Source: Devosia ureilytica
Lineage (GTDB): Bacteria > Pseudomonadota > Alphaproteobacteria > Rhizobiales > Devosiaceae
Direction: 5' to 3'
Length of the DNA: 64,000 nt
Assembly: GCF_024273195.1 (NCBI RefSeq)
Contig: NZ_JAMZCU010000003.1
Location: 637,146 to 701,145, forward strand
Shown here: in pieces, positions 1 to 8,012 of the stretch
Layout: every line of letters starts with the position of its first letter
Position numbering within the stretch: the stretch's first letter is position 1
The notes under the pieces: generated by a model
Seen by the model: only the letters and a program-made list of their open reading frames with translations
Databases searched by the model: none
Told to the model about the DNA's origin: nothing
Program-made: the position numbers and the translations under genes

Positions 1-2346
1 CGGCTGCTACCAGGCGTGCCGGACGAGATGATCGACCCGTCCGGCAACATACGCCCGGGCTGGGACAAGCTCATGTCCGCTTTCGACGCTTTGGGGCCGA
101 CCGAGCTGGCCGCCCGCTTCGAGCGTGCCGATCAATATCTGCGCGATGCCGGCGTCTTTTATCGCAAGTATGACGGCGCCGAGGGCAAGGAACGGGCCTG
201 GCCGCTGGCCCATATTCCGCTGCTGATCGACGAAGCTGATTGGGTGCAGATTTCCCACGGCCTGACCCAACGCGCTGATCTGCTCGAGCGCATTGTCGCT
301 GACATCTACGGCAGCAACACGCTGGTCCAGCAAGGCCTGCTGCCGCCCGAACTGATCGCCCAGAACGGCGAATTCCTCCGTCCCTTGGTTGGGGTGCAGC
401 CGGTCAGCGGTCACTATCTGCACTTTTGCGCCTTTGAGCTTGGTCGCGGTCCCGATGGCGCCTGGTGGGTGCTGGGCGACCGCACCCAGGCGCCCTCCGG
501 CGCCGGCTTTGCGCTGGAGAACCGCGTCGCCACCACGCGGGCGCTCAGCGATATCTACTCGGGGCTCAACATCAATCGCCTGGCCGGCTTCTTCCGCGGC
601 TTCCGCGACGCGCTCTTTGCCCAGGCCCGCCGCGACGGGGGCCGGGTTGGCATCCTGACCCCGGGCCAGCTCAACGAGACCTATTTCGAACACGCCTATA
701 TCGCTCGCTACCTGGGCCTCATGCTGCTCGAAGGCGAGGACCTGGTGGTCGAGGATGGCCGGGTCATGGTGCGCACCGTGGCCGGCCTCAAGCCGGTCAG
801 CGTGCTCTGGCGCCGGCTCGACGCCAGCTTCGCTGATCCCCTCGAATTGCGCTACGACAGCCATATCGGCACGCCCGGCATGGTCGAGGCCCTGCGCGGT
901 GGGTCGATCTCGATGATCAACGCTCTGGGCACCGGCATCATGGAAACCCGCGCGCTGGCCGCCTTCATGCCGCGGCTGTGCAAGCATTTGCTCGGCACGG
1001 GCCTCGAACTGCCCGAAATCGCCACCTGGTGGTGCGGCCAGGGCGCCGAGCGCGAATTCGTTCTCGACAATTTCGACAGCCTGATGATCGGCCCGGCCTT
1101 TTCGACTGCGCTACCCTTCGACGACCTGCGCGGCACCGCGCTGGGCGCCAGCATGACTGCCGAACAGAAAGCCGACCTCAAGAACCGCATCGCCGCTGGG
1201 GGTAGCGCCTATGTCGGTCAGGAGCCGGTGCGCCTCTCGACCGCCCCCGTCTATACCGATGGCAGACTCGAACCGCGTCCGATCACCCTGCGCGTCTATG
1301 CTGCCCGCACCAACGAAGGCTGGACCATCATGCCGGGCGGCTTCGCCCGCGTCGGCTCCACCACCGACACCACCGCCCTCGCCATGCAGCGCGGCGGTCA
1401 GGCCGCCGACGTCTGGGTCATGTCCTCCCAGCCGGTCGAACAGGTGTCACTGCTGCCGCGCGAAGGACAAAAGCTGGTCCGCAACTCGCCCGGCAGTCTG
1501 CCCAGCCGCGCCGCCGATAATCTCATCTGGCTCGGGCGTTATGCCGAACGCTGCGAAGCGACCGTTCGCATCCTGCGCGCCTACAATGCCCGACTGGCGG
1601 AACTGTCCAAACCCGACCTACCGATCCTCGCGCATTGCGCCGCCTTTCTCGAAACCGTCGATGTCGATGCAACCGAGGCCATGCCGATTGGCCTCCTCGC
1701 CTCCATCGACAGCGCCGTCCATAGCGCCGGGCAGATCCGCGACCGCTTCTCGCCCGATGGCTGGCTGGCGCTCAACGATCTGCAAAAGACCGCGCAGCGC
1801 TTTGCGTCCCGCATCAGCACCGGCGACGATTCCACGCGGGCCATGACCGTGCTCCTGCGCAAGCTGGCCGGGTTCTCAGGCCTGGTGCATGAGAACATGT
1901 ATCGCTTTGCCGGCTGGCGCTTTCTCGAACTGGGCCGTCGGCTTGAACGCGCGATCCAGATGGCGCGGGTCACCGCCTGGCTGACCGCGCCCGATGCGCC
2001 TGATGGCTCGCTCGAAATGCTGCTCGAAATCGGCGACAGCGTCATGTCCCATCGCCGCCGCTATTCGGTCAGCGCCGGTACCCAGAGCGTTGTCGACCTT
2101 CTGGTGCTCGACGCGCTCAATCCCCGCTCGGTGCTGTTCCAGCTGACCGAATTGCGCCACCAGGTAGAAACCCTGCCCGGCGGCATTCATGACGAACAGC
2201 TCTCGCCTGCCGCCAAGCTGGCCCTCGAAATCCACACGGATCTGGTGATTGCCGAACCCGGCGACATGACGCCCGAAAGGCTCGACGCCCTCGCCAATGA
2301 CATCGGGATGCTGTCCAGTCTGATCGCTGCGGCCTATTTCACCTGA
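1..2346 (+). CDS. Circularly permuted ATP-grasp / alpha-E domain fusion protein, 5' end outside window
   Basis: The frame is open from base 1, so the gene probably starts upstream; the first in-window start is a GTG at 16, which leaves 776 residues. Residues about 1-480 match the circularly permuted type 2 ATP-grasp family (DUF404/DUF407), with the conserved DNFDSLMIGPAF and MPGGFARVG stretches. From about residue 490 (SRAADNLIWLGRYAER) the protein is an alpha-E (DUF403) helical domain. These two domains are often separate neighbouring genes and here are one chain. The family is linked by gene context to transglutaminase-like proteases and is thought to make or modify a peptide bond on an unknown substrate. 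The next gene is such a protease, four bases downstream. Family is sure; the reaction is not known to me. Confidence 0.9.
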   Translation, partial: RLLPGVPDEMIDPSGNIRPGWDKLMSAFDALGPTELAARFERADQYLRDAGVFYRKYDGAEGKERAWPLAHIPLLIDEADWVQISHGLTQRADLLERIVADIYGSNTLVQQGLLPPELIAQNGEFLRPLVGVQPVSGHYLHFCAFELGRGPDGAWWVLGDRTQAPSGAGFALENRVATTRALSDIYSGLNINRLAGFFRGFRDALFAQARRDGGRVGILTPGQLNETYFEHAYIARYLGLMLLEGEDLVVEDGRVMVRTVAGLKPVSVLWRRLDASFADPLELRYDSHIGTPGMVEALRGGSISMINALGTGIMETRALAAFMPRLCKHLLGTGLELPEIATWWCGQGAEREFVLDNFDSLMIGPAFSTALPFDDLRGTALGASMTAEQKADLKNRIAAGGSAYVGQEPVRLSTAPVYTDGRLEPRPITLRVYAARTNEGWTIMPGGFARVGSTTDTTALAMQRGGQAADVWVMSSQPVEQVSLLPREGQKLVRNSPGSLPSRAADNLIWLGRYAERCEATVRILRAYNARLAELSKPDLPILAHCAAFLETVDVDATEAMPIGLLASIDSAVHSAGQIRDRFSPDGWLALNDLQKTAQRFASRISTGDDSTRAMTVLLRKLAGFSGLVHENMYRFAGWRFLELGRRLERAIQMARVTAWLTAPDAPDGSLEMLLEIGDSVMSHRRRYSVSAGTQSVVDLLVLDALNPRSVLFQLTELRHQVETLPGGIHDEQLSPAAKLALEIHTDLVIAEPGDMTPERLDALANDIGMLSSLIAAAYFT

Positions 2347-2350
2347 CGCC

Positions 2351-3229
2351 ATGCTCTACGACATCCGCCTCACGCTCGAATATGATTATGACGCCCCGGT
2401 GCATGGCGGCCGTCACCACATTCGCGTTGCGCCCGCCAACGTGCCGGGCGTTCAGCGCCTCATCGCCTCTTCGCTCGCGGTCGAACCGGGTCCGTCGCGC
2501 CAAAGTGGCTTTCTCGATTTCTTTGGCAATTCGGTCACCGCCATCACCATGACCGAGCCGCATGAGGCACTGACCATTCGCCTCTCCGCACGCGTGCAGG
2601 TCGAAGACCTGACCCCGCCCGCCGATCTCTCCCCGCCGCTGCCACAACTGGCGCGCGAGATCGCCCAATACTGGTCGATTGCACCAGCCAGTCCGCAGCA
2701 CTTCCTCGCTGCCTCGCCCCGCATCCAGATCGTGCCTGCCATCACCGACTATGTGCGTGATGTGACAAGCGGGGAGCCCACGACACTGTCCATGGCCACC
2801 GCCCTTTGCATGGCAATCCACAAGGACTTTGAGTACGATCCCAAGGCCACCGATGTCGAAACCCGCCCTGCCGAGGCCTTTGCCCTGCGCAAGGGGGTCT
2901 GCCAGGATTTTGCCCATGTCATGATCGCTGGCTTGCGTGGCCTTGGCATTCCGGCGGGCTATGTATCGGGCTTCCTGCGCACCAATCCACCGCCCGGAAA
3001 GCCGCGCCTGGAAGGTGCCGATGCCATGCATGCCTGGGTGCGCGCCTGGTGCGGGCAGCATGTGGGCTGGGTCGAGTTCGATCCCACCAATGCCATGATC
3101 GCGGGGCCTGATCACATCTCGATCGGCCATGGTCGCGACTATGCCGACATCTCGCCTATCGTGGGCGTCTTGCGCACCCATGGCTCGCACGAGACCAAGC
3201 AATCGGTCGATGTGCTGCGCGTCGAGTAA
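2351..3229 (+). CDS. Transglutaminase-like cysteine protease family protein
   Basis: 292 residues. The N-terminal beta-rich domain (about 1-100, bacterial transglutaminase-like N-terminal region) is followed by a transglutaminase core. A Cys-His-Asp triad is visible: Cys in KGVCQDFAH near residue 184, His in DAMHAWVRAW near 227, Asp in WVEFDPTN near 245. The ATG at 2351 lies four bases after the stop of the ATP-grasp/alpha-E gene, so the two are almost certainly co-transcribed and translationally linked. This pairing is a recurring conserved neighbourhood. Proteins of this type are more likely peptidases or amide-processing enzymes than true cross-linking transglutaminases. Substrate unknown. 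Confidence 0.9.
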   Translation: MLYDIRLTLEYDYDAPVHGGRHHIRVAPANVPGVQRLIASSLAVEPGPSRQSGFLDFFGNSVTAITMTEPHEALTIRLSARVQVEDLTPPADLSPPLPQLAREIAQYWSIAPASPQHFLAASPRIQIVPAITDYVRDVTSGEPTTLSMATALCMAIHKDFEYDPKATDVETRPAEAFALRKGVCQDFAHVMIAGLRGLGIPAGYVSGFLRTNPPPGKPRLEGADAMHAWVRAWCGQHVGWVEFDPTNAMIAGPDHISIGHGRDYADISPIVGVLRTHGSHETKQSVDVLRVE

Positions 3230-3238
3230 TCGCGCCAA

Positions 3239-3263
3239 GGAACCAAATCTTCTTCTCTCCGTT
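3239..3263 (+). promoter_or_regulatory. Predicted EcfG-type (general stress) promoter for 3335 and 3549 genes
   Basis: GGAAC at 3239-3243 and CGTT at 3260-3263 are separated by 16 bases, the published consensus for alphaproteobacterial EcfG sigma factors. It begins just after the transglutaminase stop and precedes two small membrane protein genes. An ecfG-like gene lies in this window. Confidence 0.7.
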
Positions 3264-3334
3264 CTTCTGACACGCGGTCCGCAAGGCGCTGCCAGGAAAA
3301 AGCCCGGCGATCCCGGGTTGCAGGAGACACGACA

Positions 3335-3505
3335 ATGAACCACAACCAGTCGAGCACGTATGACCGCTCAGCCCGCGCCACCACCGCTGTGTGGAGCGAC
3401 GACATGCTGAACCATCAGCCGCACTTTGCTGAAGTGGCCATGGCCCTCCTCCCGGCCTCGCTGATCCTGGCCGCAGCAACCGCCTTGTTGGTCGTGCTGG
3501 TCTAG
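3335..3505 (+). CDS. Small tail-anchored membrane protein, 56 aa, unknown function
   Basis: An ATG at 3335 opens a 56-residue frame ending in TAG at 3503-3505. A Shine-Dalgarno-like CAGGAG lies 8-13 bases upstream. The first 33 residues are polar (starting MNHNQSSTYDRSARATT), and the last 20 form one hydrophobic segment ending in LLVVLV, so the protein is probably tail-anchored in the inner membrane with its N terminus in the cytoplasm. It sits behind a consensus EcfG-type promoter and before a DUF3309 gene, which points to a role in envelope stress. I do not recognise a named family. Confidence rests on start, ribosome site, promoter and membrane segment together. Confidence 0.65.
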   Translation: MNHNQSSTYDRSARATTAVWSDDMLNHQPHFAEVAMALLPASLILAAATALLVVLV

Positions 3506-3548
3506 GGTCGAACAGCGCGCCGCATTTTCGAGTTTCTAGGAGGGTTTC

Positions 3549-3707
3549 ATGACGCTCGGCACAATCCTGATCATCATTCTTATTCTGCTGCTCATCGGCG
3601 CATTGCCGAACTGGGGATATTCGCGTGGCTTCGGCTACTTCCCCTCCGGCATTCTCGGCGCCGTGCTGGTAGTGGTGCTGATCCTGGTCCTGATGGGACG
3701 GATCTAG
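3549..3707 (+). CDS. DUF3309 family small membrane protein
   Basis: 52 residues from ATG 3549 to TAG 3705-3707, with AGGAGGG just upstream as a strong ribosome site. The protein is two hydrophobic segments (LIIILILLLIGALP and the C-terminal ILGAVLVVVLILVLMGRI) joined by a short loop containing NWGYSRGFGYFPSG, which is the hallmark of DUF3309. Members are widespread in Proteobacteria, have no known biochemical role, and often appear with stress genes. It is probably transcribed with the 56-aa gene upstream from the EcfG-type promoter at 3239. A likely terminator follows at 3815-3849. Confidence 0.85.
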   Translation: MTLGTILIIILILLLIGALPNWGYSRGFGYFPSGILGAVLVVVLILVLMGRI

Positions 3708-3814
3708 CCAGCTCGAATTCAGAAACGGGCACGCCAGATCCCTCTGGAATTCCGGTTAATGGAATGTGCCCCTAGCGGACCGGTGGTCGCCCCCAAAATC
3801 GGTCCGCGCCCTTT

Positions 3815-3849
3815 GTCCCGGCAGGCTTGGCTTGTCGGGACATCTTTTT
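3815..3849 (+). terminator. Likely rho-independent terminator after DUF3309 gene
   Basis: GTCCCGGCA and its partner ending CGGGAC at 3841 make a stem of about 9 bp with one G-U pair, followed by ATCTTTTT. A second inverted repeat, GCGGACCG at 3775-3782 with CGGTCCGC at 3800-3807, lies just upstream. The gap 3708-3893 holds nothing else I can recognise. Confidence 0.5.
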
Positions 3850-3893
3850 CGAGGTGCATTTCCACGGTGAAATGCTCTCGAGCCCGCTTTGGG

Positions 3894-3919
3894 GGAACTT
3901 GCCGCTAATGCGCCGCGTT
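3894..3919 (+). promoter_or_regulatory. Predicted EcfG-type promoter for the DUF883 operon
   Basis: GGAAC at 3894-3898 and CGTT at 3916-3919 are 17 bases apart. The -10 element ends 28 bases before the ATG of the DUF883/ElaB-like gene. Confidence 0.7.
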
Positions 3920-3947
3920 ATGCGGTCACGATTACAAGGAGCGTCCA

Positions 3948-4322
3948 ATGGCGACCACTTCCGACATGGCCCCGAACCGTCGCAAGACGACGACGGCGAC
4001 AACACCCCCCCAAAGCACCAAGCCCCCCCTCACCCGTGAAGAAGAACTTGAAGCGCAGGTTCACCAGCTTCAGAACGACCTCAAGGCCATCACCGACACG
4101 CTCGGCAAGCTGACCGGCGAAAAGATGGGCGAGGCCCGATCTCTGGCTACCACCGAGATGAAACACCTGCAGGCCAAAGGCCAGCAGATGCTCGGTGAAG
4201 CGCAGGATCAGGCGGGCGAAATGGAAAAGCAGATCAAGGACACCATCCGCGAAAAGCCCCTGACGGCCGTGGCAGCGGCCGCCGGCGTCGGCTTCGTCCT
4301 GGCCCTTCTCACCCGGCATTGA
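3948..4322 (+). CDS. DUF883 / ElaB-YqjD-like membrane-anchored protein
   Basis: 124 residues. A low-complexity basic, Thr/Pro-rich N terminus (1-30) is followed by a heptad-like amphipathic helix (about 31-100, rich in Glu, Gln, Lys) and one C-terminal hydrophobic segment (PLTAVAAAAGVGFVLALLTRH). This is the layout of the DUF883 family. Escherichia coli members ElaB, YqjD and YgaM are inner-membrane proteins made in stationary phase that bind ribosomes. AAGGAG lies 6-11 bases before the ATG. The gene has a consensus EcfG-type promoter and is followed within three bases by a holin-X-like membrane gene, an arrangement like yqjD-yqjE in enterobacteria. Confidence 0.85.
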   Translation: MATTSDMAPNRRKTTTATTPPQSTKPPLTREEELEAQVHQLQNDLKAITDTLGKLTGEKMGEARSLATTEMKHLQAKGQQMLGEAQDQAGEMEKQIKDTIREKPLTAVAAAAGVGFVLALLTRH

Positions 4323-4324
4323 CC

Positions 4325-4753
4325 ATGGGCCTGCTTGCCCCGCTCGCAGCGCTGCTCGGTTTGGAGGCAGGAAACCTGGTTTCCCACGCCAAATCGACAG
4401 CGCTGATCTATGGGCTGATCGCCCTGTTCAACTTTGCCGCGGCCGCGTTTCTGGTCGCCGCCGGCTATATGGCCCTGGCCGATATTTTCGGCGCCATCAT
4501 AGCGGCGTTGATCTTGGCGGGTGTGTTTCTGCTGCTGGCGCTTGCGGTCTATCTGGGCTCCATGATCGGCCGTGGCCGACACCAGCGGGATCTGGCCGAA
4601 AAGCGGCGCGCCAGCGAAAAAGGCGCCCTGATTTCGACCGCCGCCATCACGGCCCTGCCGCTGCTGGCGCGCACGCCCGGGCTCCTGCGGCTCGGCCTGC
4701 CGGCTGTGGCCATCGCCGCATTCCTGCTGTTGCGCGACAGCAAGGACGAATAG
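4325..4753 (+). CDS. Phage holin family (Holin-X / YqjE-like) membrane protein
   Basis: 142 residues from ATG 4325; a TTG at 4319 overlapping the upstream stop would add two residues. Two strong hydrophobic segments (about residues 28-56 and 62-83) are followed by a basic stretch (GRGRHQRDLAEKRRASEK) and a weaker hydrophobic C-terminal region. This matches the putative Holin-X / YqjE group that accompanies DUF883/YqjD genes. It is not evidence of a prophage. It shares the transcript of the DUF883 gene and hence the stress promoter. Function unknown, probably in membrane remodelling under stress. Confidence 0.75.
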   Translation: MGLLAPLAALLGLEAGNLVSHAKSTALIYGLIALFNFAAAAFLVAAGYMALADIFGAIIAALILAGVFLLLALAVYLGSMIGRGRHQRDLAEKRRASEKGALISTAAITALPLLARTPGLLRLGLPAVAIAAFLLLRDSKDE

Positions 4754-4762
4754 CACCAAGGG

Positions 4763-4789
4763 GCGCGACGTCCGATTTAGGCGTCGCGC
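4763..4789. terminator. Inverted repeat between convergent genes
   Basis: GCGCGACG (4763-4770) and CGTCGCGC (4782-4789) form an 8-bp stem spanning the stop of the lipid kinase gene, between two convergent genes. It has no clear T run, so its terminator role is tentative. Confidence 0.4.
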
Positions 4790-5697
4790 TCCACATTATT
4801 TTGCGCCGGCCAGATCACCGACAGCCCACCCGGATGGACCTCCAGCATGACCTCGGCCGCCAGGTCGATCAATTCCCCATCGATCACCGCATGCGTACCG
4901 CGCTTGCGCTTTGGAAATCGCAGCACCAGGTCCTTCACTTCCGTTTCGCGCACCGCCGGATTGGCACGCCAGCGCCCGGTCATCACATCGAGCGCCAGCC
5001 CAAGCAATTGATTGGTCGCAACGCTCCGGGCCACATAGACACCCAGCACTCCTGCATTCAGAGTGGCGGCCACCGGCACGGGACTGTCATCGAGCGGATT
5101 GTTCGAGATCGCCACGCCTGAAGCGATGAACCGCACGTCACCCTTGGAAGTGTGCAGTTCCACCTCAAACCGCGGCGGATTGACGGCAGACGCCAGAATG
5201 GCGCGAAGGCTTGCCATCATCTTGCCGACGCGGCTGCTATAGACCATGCCATTGCGGATGCGCACCAGGCGCGCGTGGATGCCCACGCCGAACTGATGCA
5301 CAAACGGGCGCCCATTGGCCGTGGCAATATCCACCTTGGTCACGCGCCCCCGCGCAATGGCGGCCAGCGCCTGATCGAGGTCGAGCGGCATGCCCAGGGC
5401 GCGGGCAAAAAGGTTCATGGTGCCCGCGGGCAGGATTGCCAGCGGCTTGCCGCTGGCAAAGGCCGAGGCCGCGGCTGCCGAGATCGTGCCGTCTCCCCCG
5501 CCGGCCAGCACCGCCTCGACCTCGGGATCGTCCGCCGCCGCGCGCAGCTCCGCCTCCACCGATTGCCCCGCCACGATCCGGCACTCAAGGCCATGCCCCT
5601 CGCGCTCGAAAAGTTCGGCCGCCTTGGCGCAGAACGCGTCGAGTTCCATGGTGCGGAGCGTGCCTCCATCCCGGTTCAGAACGGCCCTGAATTTCAA
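4777..5697 (-). CDS. Diacylglycerol kinase catalytic-domain lipid kinase
   Basis: 306 residues. The nucleotide-binding motif GGGDGT near residue 66 and the following LPAGTMNLFARALGMP are characteristic of the DAGK/YegS/sphingosine kinase family. The N-terminal alpha/beta domain (1-125) is followed by the beta-sandwich domain. The protein should phosphorylate a lipid hydroxyl such as diacylglycerol using ATP at the inner membrane face. Its ATG overlaps the stop of the sensor kinase gene by four bases (ATGA), so it is translationally coupled to that kinase. That partner links membrane lipid turnover with stress signalling. The exact lipid substrate cannot be told from sequence. Confidence 0.85.
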   Translation of the reverse strand: MKFRAVLNRDGGTLRTMELDAFCAKAAELFEREGHGLECRIVAGQSVEAELRAAADDPEVEAVLAGGGDGTISAAAASAFASGKPLAILPAGTMNLFARALGMPLDLDQALAAIARGRVTKVDIATANGRPFVHQFGVGIHARLVRIRNGMVYSSRVGKMMASLRAILASAVNPPRFEVELHTSKGDVRFIASGVAISNNPLDDSPVPVAATLNAGVLGVYVARSVATNQLLGLALDVMTGRWRANPAVRETEVKDLVLRFPKRKRGTHAVIDGELIDLAAEVMLEVHPGGLSVIWPAQNNVERDA

Positions 5698-7127
5698 AGG
5701 TTTTGATCCTCGATTGATGGCATCGCCCGCCCCAGTTCCGGCATCTGAATGGTCACATCCACCCCGCCGCCTTCGGGCACGCCATAGGCCGGCTCGCCGC
5801 CAAATTGTCCGGCGAGCTGCTGCACGATGAGCGAACCCAGTCCGGCCTCGGTTTCAGCCATATCCGGCGGCATCCCCACCCCGTCATCCTTGACGCTAAG
5901 CACCGGCACGCCGTCGTCATTGCGCCAGAGCGAGACGTTTATTTTGCCCTTGCGCTCGCCGGGGAAGCCATATTTGAGCGCATTGGTCACCAGTTCGCTC
6001 ACCAGAATGCCCAGCGTCGTCGCATCCCGCGCACTGACCTCAATGGGGGACAATTCGCCCTGCAAGGTGATGCGTCCGCCATCGGTCTGCGTCTCTGCGA
6101 TGTCCTCCAGCACAGCCGAGAGAAATTCGTCGGCACTCGCTGTTTCCAGGTCGTCGCCCAGCCGCAGTCGCCGATGTGCCGAGGCCACCGCGTGAACCCG
6201 CAGCCGCGCCGCTTCAAGCGCCAGGCGGACGGGCTCGGACTTGCTGCGCATCACTTGCAGCGCCAGAAGCGAGGAGACCGTGGCCAGCGAATTGCCGATC
6301 CGGTGATTGGTGTCCTGCAGCAGCGCTTCGACCCTTTGCCGCTCGCGTTCGGCATGGGCCCTGGCCTCTTCGATGTCGCGGGTACGCGCGGCCACCTCGA
6401 TTTCCAGCGCCTCGTTCTGCGTCAGCAATCCGCGATGTCGCTGGGCCAGCGCACTGACCTGCTTCTGGGTTCGCTTCAACAGCGCATAGGCCAGAATAAC
6501 CGCTGCGGCGAGGGCCGCGATCAGCGCCGCCACCAGCCCTGTGCGCGTCTCGTCGATGGCGTGGTTCCGATTGGCCAGCTTGCTATCTTCCTCGGCGATG
6601 AAATCTTCCAGGGTTTCATTCACCTCAGCCATCAGCCGCGCACCCATGCCGGTCTCGGTCAGGGTCTGCGCTTCGTCGCTGCGTTGCGACGTCACCAGCT
6701 CGACCGTGCGGTTCATTTCCGCCATCTTGCTCGATATATCGCCGGTAATACTTGTGACCCGCGCACTCTGTCCCGGATCATCCGCCGTCATTTCCATAAG
6801 CGCGGTGACGCGCCGGTCGAGACCGGAAACAGCCTCGCGATAGGGCCGCAGGAATTGTGGATCGGCAGTGAGCAAATAGCCGCGCTGGCTGGCTTCGGCC
6901 TGGCTGAGCGCATGGGCCAGCTCCCGCGCCGCCGTGCGCACGGCATAGGTATCGGCGATGTCTCTGAGCTGCCGGTCGATGCCCTGCATGAGCAGCAGCG
7001 CGGCCACCGCGGCAAGACAGATCAGCCCCAGCGAAACCCACACGGCCAAGCGCCGTGTTACGCGTCGTCCAGGCTTGGCAGCAATTGCGTTATGCGCCCC
7101 ATCACTCAAAACGCTCATCTCCCGCAC
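5694..7127 (-). CDS. CHASE3-domain HisKA_2/HWE-type sensor histidine kinase
   Basis: 477 residues. A first membrane segment (about 27-48), a periplasmic helical CHASE3-like domain (about 50-195) and a second membrane segment (about 198-218) precede a coiled linker. The phosphoacceptor motif DTNHRIGNSLATVSSLL near residue 275 is of the HisKA_2 type found in PhyK-like kinases that feed PhyR. The ATPase domain follows, with LVSELVTNALKYGF and DDGVGMP. The start is uncertain: GTG at 7127 or ATG at 7118. It lies four genes from phyR, ecfG and nepR, so it is a good candidate for the sensor that phosphorylates PhyR, although other kinases elsewhere could do so. Confidence 0.85.
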   Translation of the reverse strand: MREMSVLSDGAHNAIAAKPGRRVTRRLAVWVSLGLICLAAVAALLLMQGIDRQLRDIADTYAVRTAARELAHALSQAEASQRGYLLTADPQFLRPYREAVSGLDRRVTALMEMTADDPGQSARVTSITGDISSKMAEMNRTVELVTSQRSDEAQTLTETGMGARLMAEVNETLEDFIAEEDSKLANRNHAIDETRTGLVAALIAALAAAVILAYALLKRTQKQVSALAQRHRGLLTQNEALEIEVAARTRDIEEARAHAERERQRVEALLQDTNHRIGNSLATVSSLLALQVMRSKSEPVRLALEAARLRVHAVASAHRRLRLGDDLETASADEFLSAVLEDIAETQTDGGRITLQGELSPIEVSARDATTLGILVSELVTNALKYGFPGERKGKINVSLWRNDDGVPVLSVKDDGVGMPPDMAETEAGLGSLIVQQLAGQFGGEPAYGVPEGGGVDVTIQMPELGRAMPSIEDQNL

Positions 7128-7195
7128 CCACCGGTATCAAGATCGTGAGCAGGACCAGCATTGCCTGTCCGCCGTGGCAGCATTGAGGCTCCTCC

Positions 7196-7948
7196 CTAAA
7201 TCAGTGGCCGGACGCGTTCGAACGGACCTTCCCACCCCGCGACGCGGCGCAATTCGAGCGCATCAAGCACTTCACAACTGCGCCCCATCCAACGGATGAG
7301 GCCTTTATTGGTCAGCTTGCGCAGCGTCTTGTTGGTGTGGACGATGGATAGCCCCAGCGTATCAGCCACATGCTGCTGGGTCAGCGGGATGTGCACGGTC
7401 CCGTTGCCCAGCCCGACGGACTGCGCCCGCTCGTGAAGAAACGCCAGGAGATAAGCGGCACGCTCCAGCGCCGTGCGCCGTCCCAGGCTCAGCAGATGAT
7501 CATCCAGCATCCGCTCTTCGCGCGCCGCCAGCCAAGTCACGTCGAAACCAAGGCCAGAATGGTGGCGGAACAACTCATCGAGCCTGTCGCGCTGGAACAC
7601 GCAGAGCACCAGTGGCGACAGCGCTTCGACCGAGTGTTCCATTTCCCCGATCACCGAGCCTTGCAGGCCCACAAGGTCCCCTGGCAGCAGGTAATTCAGG
7701 ATTTGCCTGCGGCCATCGTCGAGCATCTTGAATCGGAAGGCCCAGCCGGACAGCAATGTAAAAAGATGGGCGCTGTGAGCACCTTCCGAGAGGATCACCG
7801 CGCCGGCCTCGGCTGTCAGTTCGCCGGTTTTGAAGCTGGAAACGAATTTGAGTTCCGCCGCGGAAAAATCGCGGAAGGCCGCTCTCTTGCGCAAGGGGCA
7901 CTGTTCGCAGGGCACCCGGCGCCCCGTGGAAGGAAGGACAAGACTCAC
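7196..7948 (-). CDS. Crp/Fnr-family transcriptional regulator
   Basis: 250 residues. A cyclic-nucleotide-binding-like beta-barrel (about 30-150) is joined by the dimer helix to a C-terminal winged helix (about 165-240, with IPLTQQHVADTLGLSIVHTNKTLRKL as recognition region). The N terminus has CEQCPLRKR, a CxxC resembling the first cysteines of Fnr/FixK relatives, but I do not see the full four-cysteine set of an oxygen-sensing iron-sulfur Fnr. A consensus EcfG-type promoter lies upstream on the same strand, so the regulator is probably a second tier of the general stress response. Target genes unknown. Confidence 0.85.
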   Translation of the reverse strand: MSLVLPSTGRRVPCEQCPLRKRAAFRDFSAAELKFVSSFKTGELTAEAGAVILSEGAHSAHLFTLLSGWAFRFKMLDDGRRQILNYLLPGDLVGLQGSVIGEMEHSVEALSPLVLCVFQRDRLDELFRHHSGLGFDVTWLAAREERMLDDHLLSLGRRTALERAAYLLAFLHERAQSVGLGNGTVHIPLTQQHVADTLGLSIVHTNKTLRKLTNKGLIRWMGRSCEVLDALELRRVAGWEGPFERVRPLI

Positions 7949-7982
7949 GAGTTTTCCTGACGCTTGGTAAGTCGCTCAATCA

Positions 7983-8008
7983 AACGCACCGGCGCAACTG
8001 ACTGTTCC
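7983..8008 (-). promoter_or_regulatory. Predicted EcfG-type promoter for the Crp/Fnr gene
   Basis: Read on the minus strand, GGAAC (8008-8004) and CGTT (7986-7983) are 17 bases apart. The -10 lies 34 bases before the regulator start at 7948. Confidence 0.7.
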
Positions 8009-8012
8009 CGAC

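Noticed and set aside
4325..4753. Holin-like gene as a sign of a prophage
   Set aside because: It pairs with a DUF883 gene in the YqjD-YqjE manner and no phage structural, integrase or lysis genes are near.
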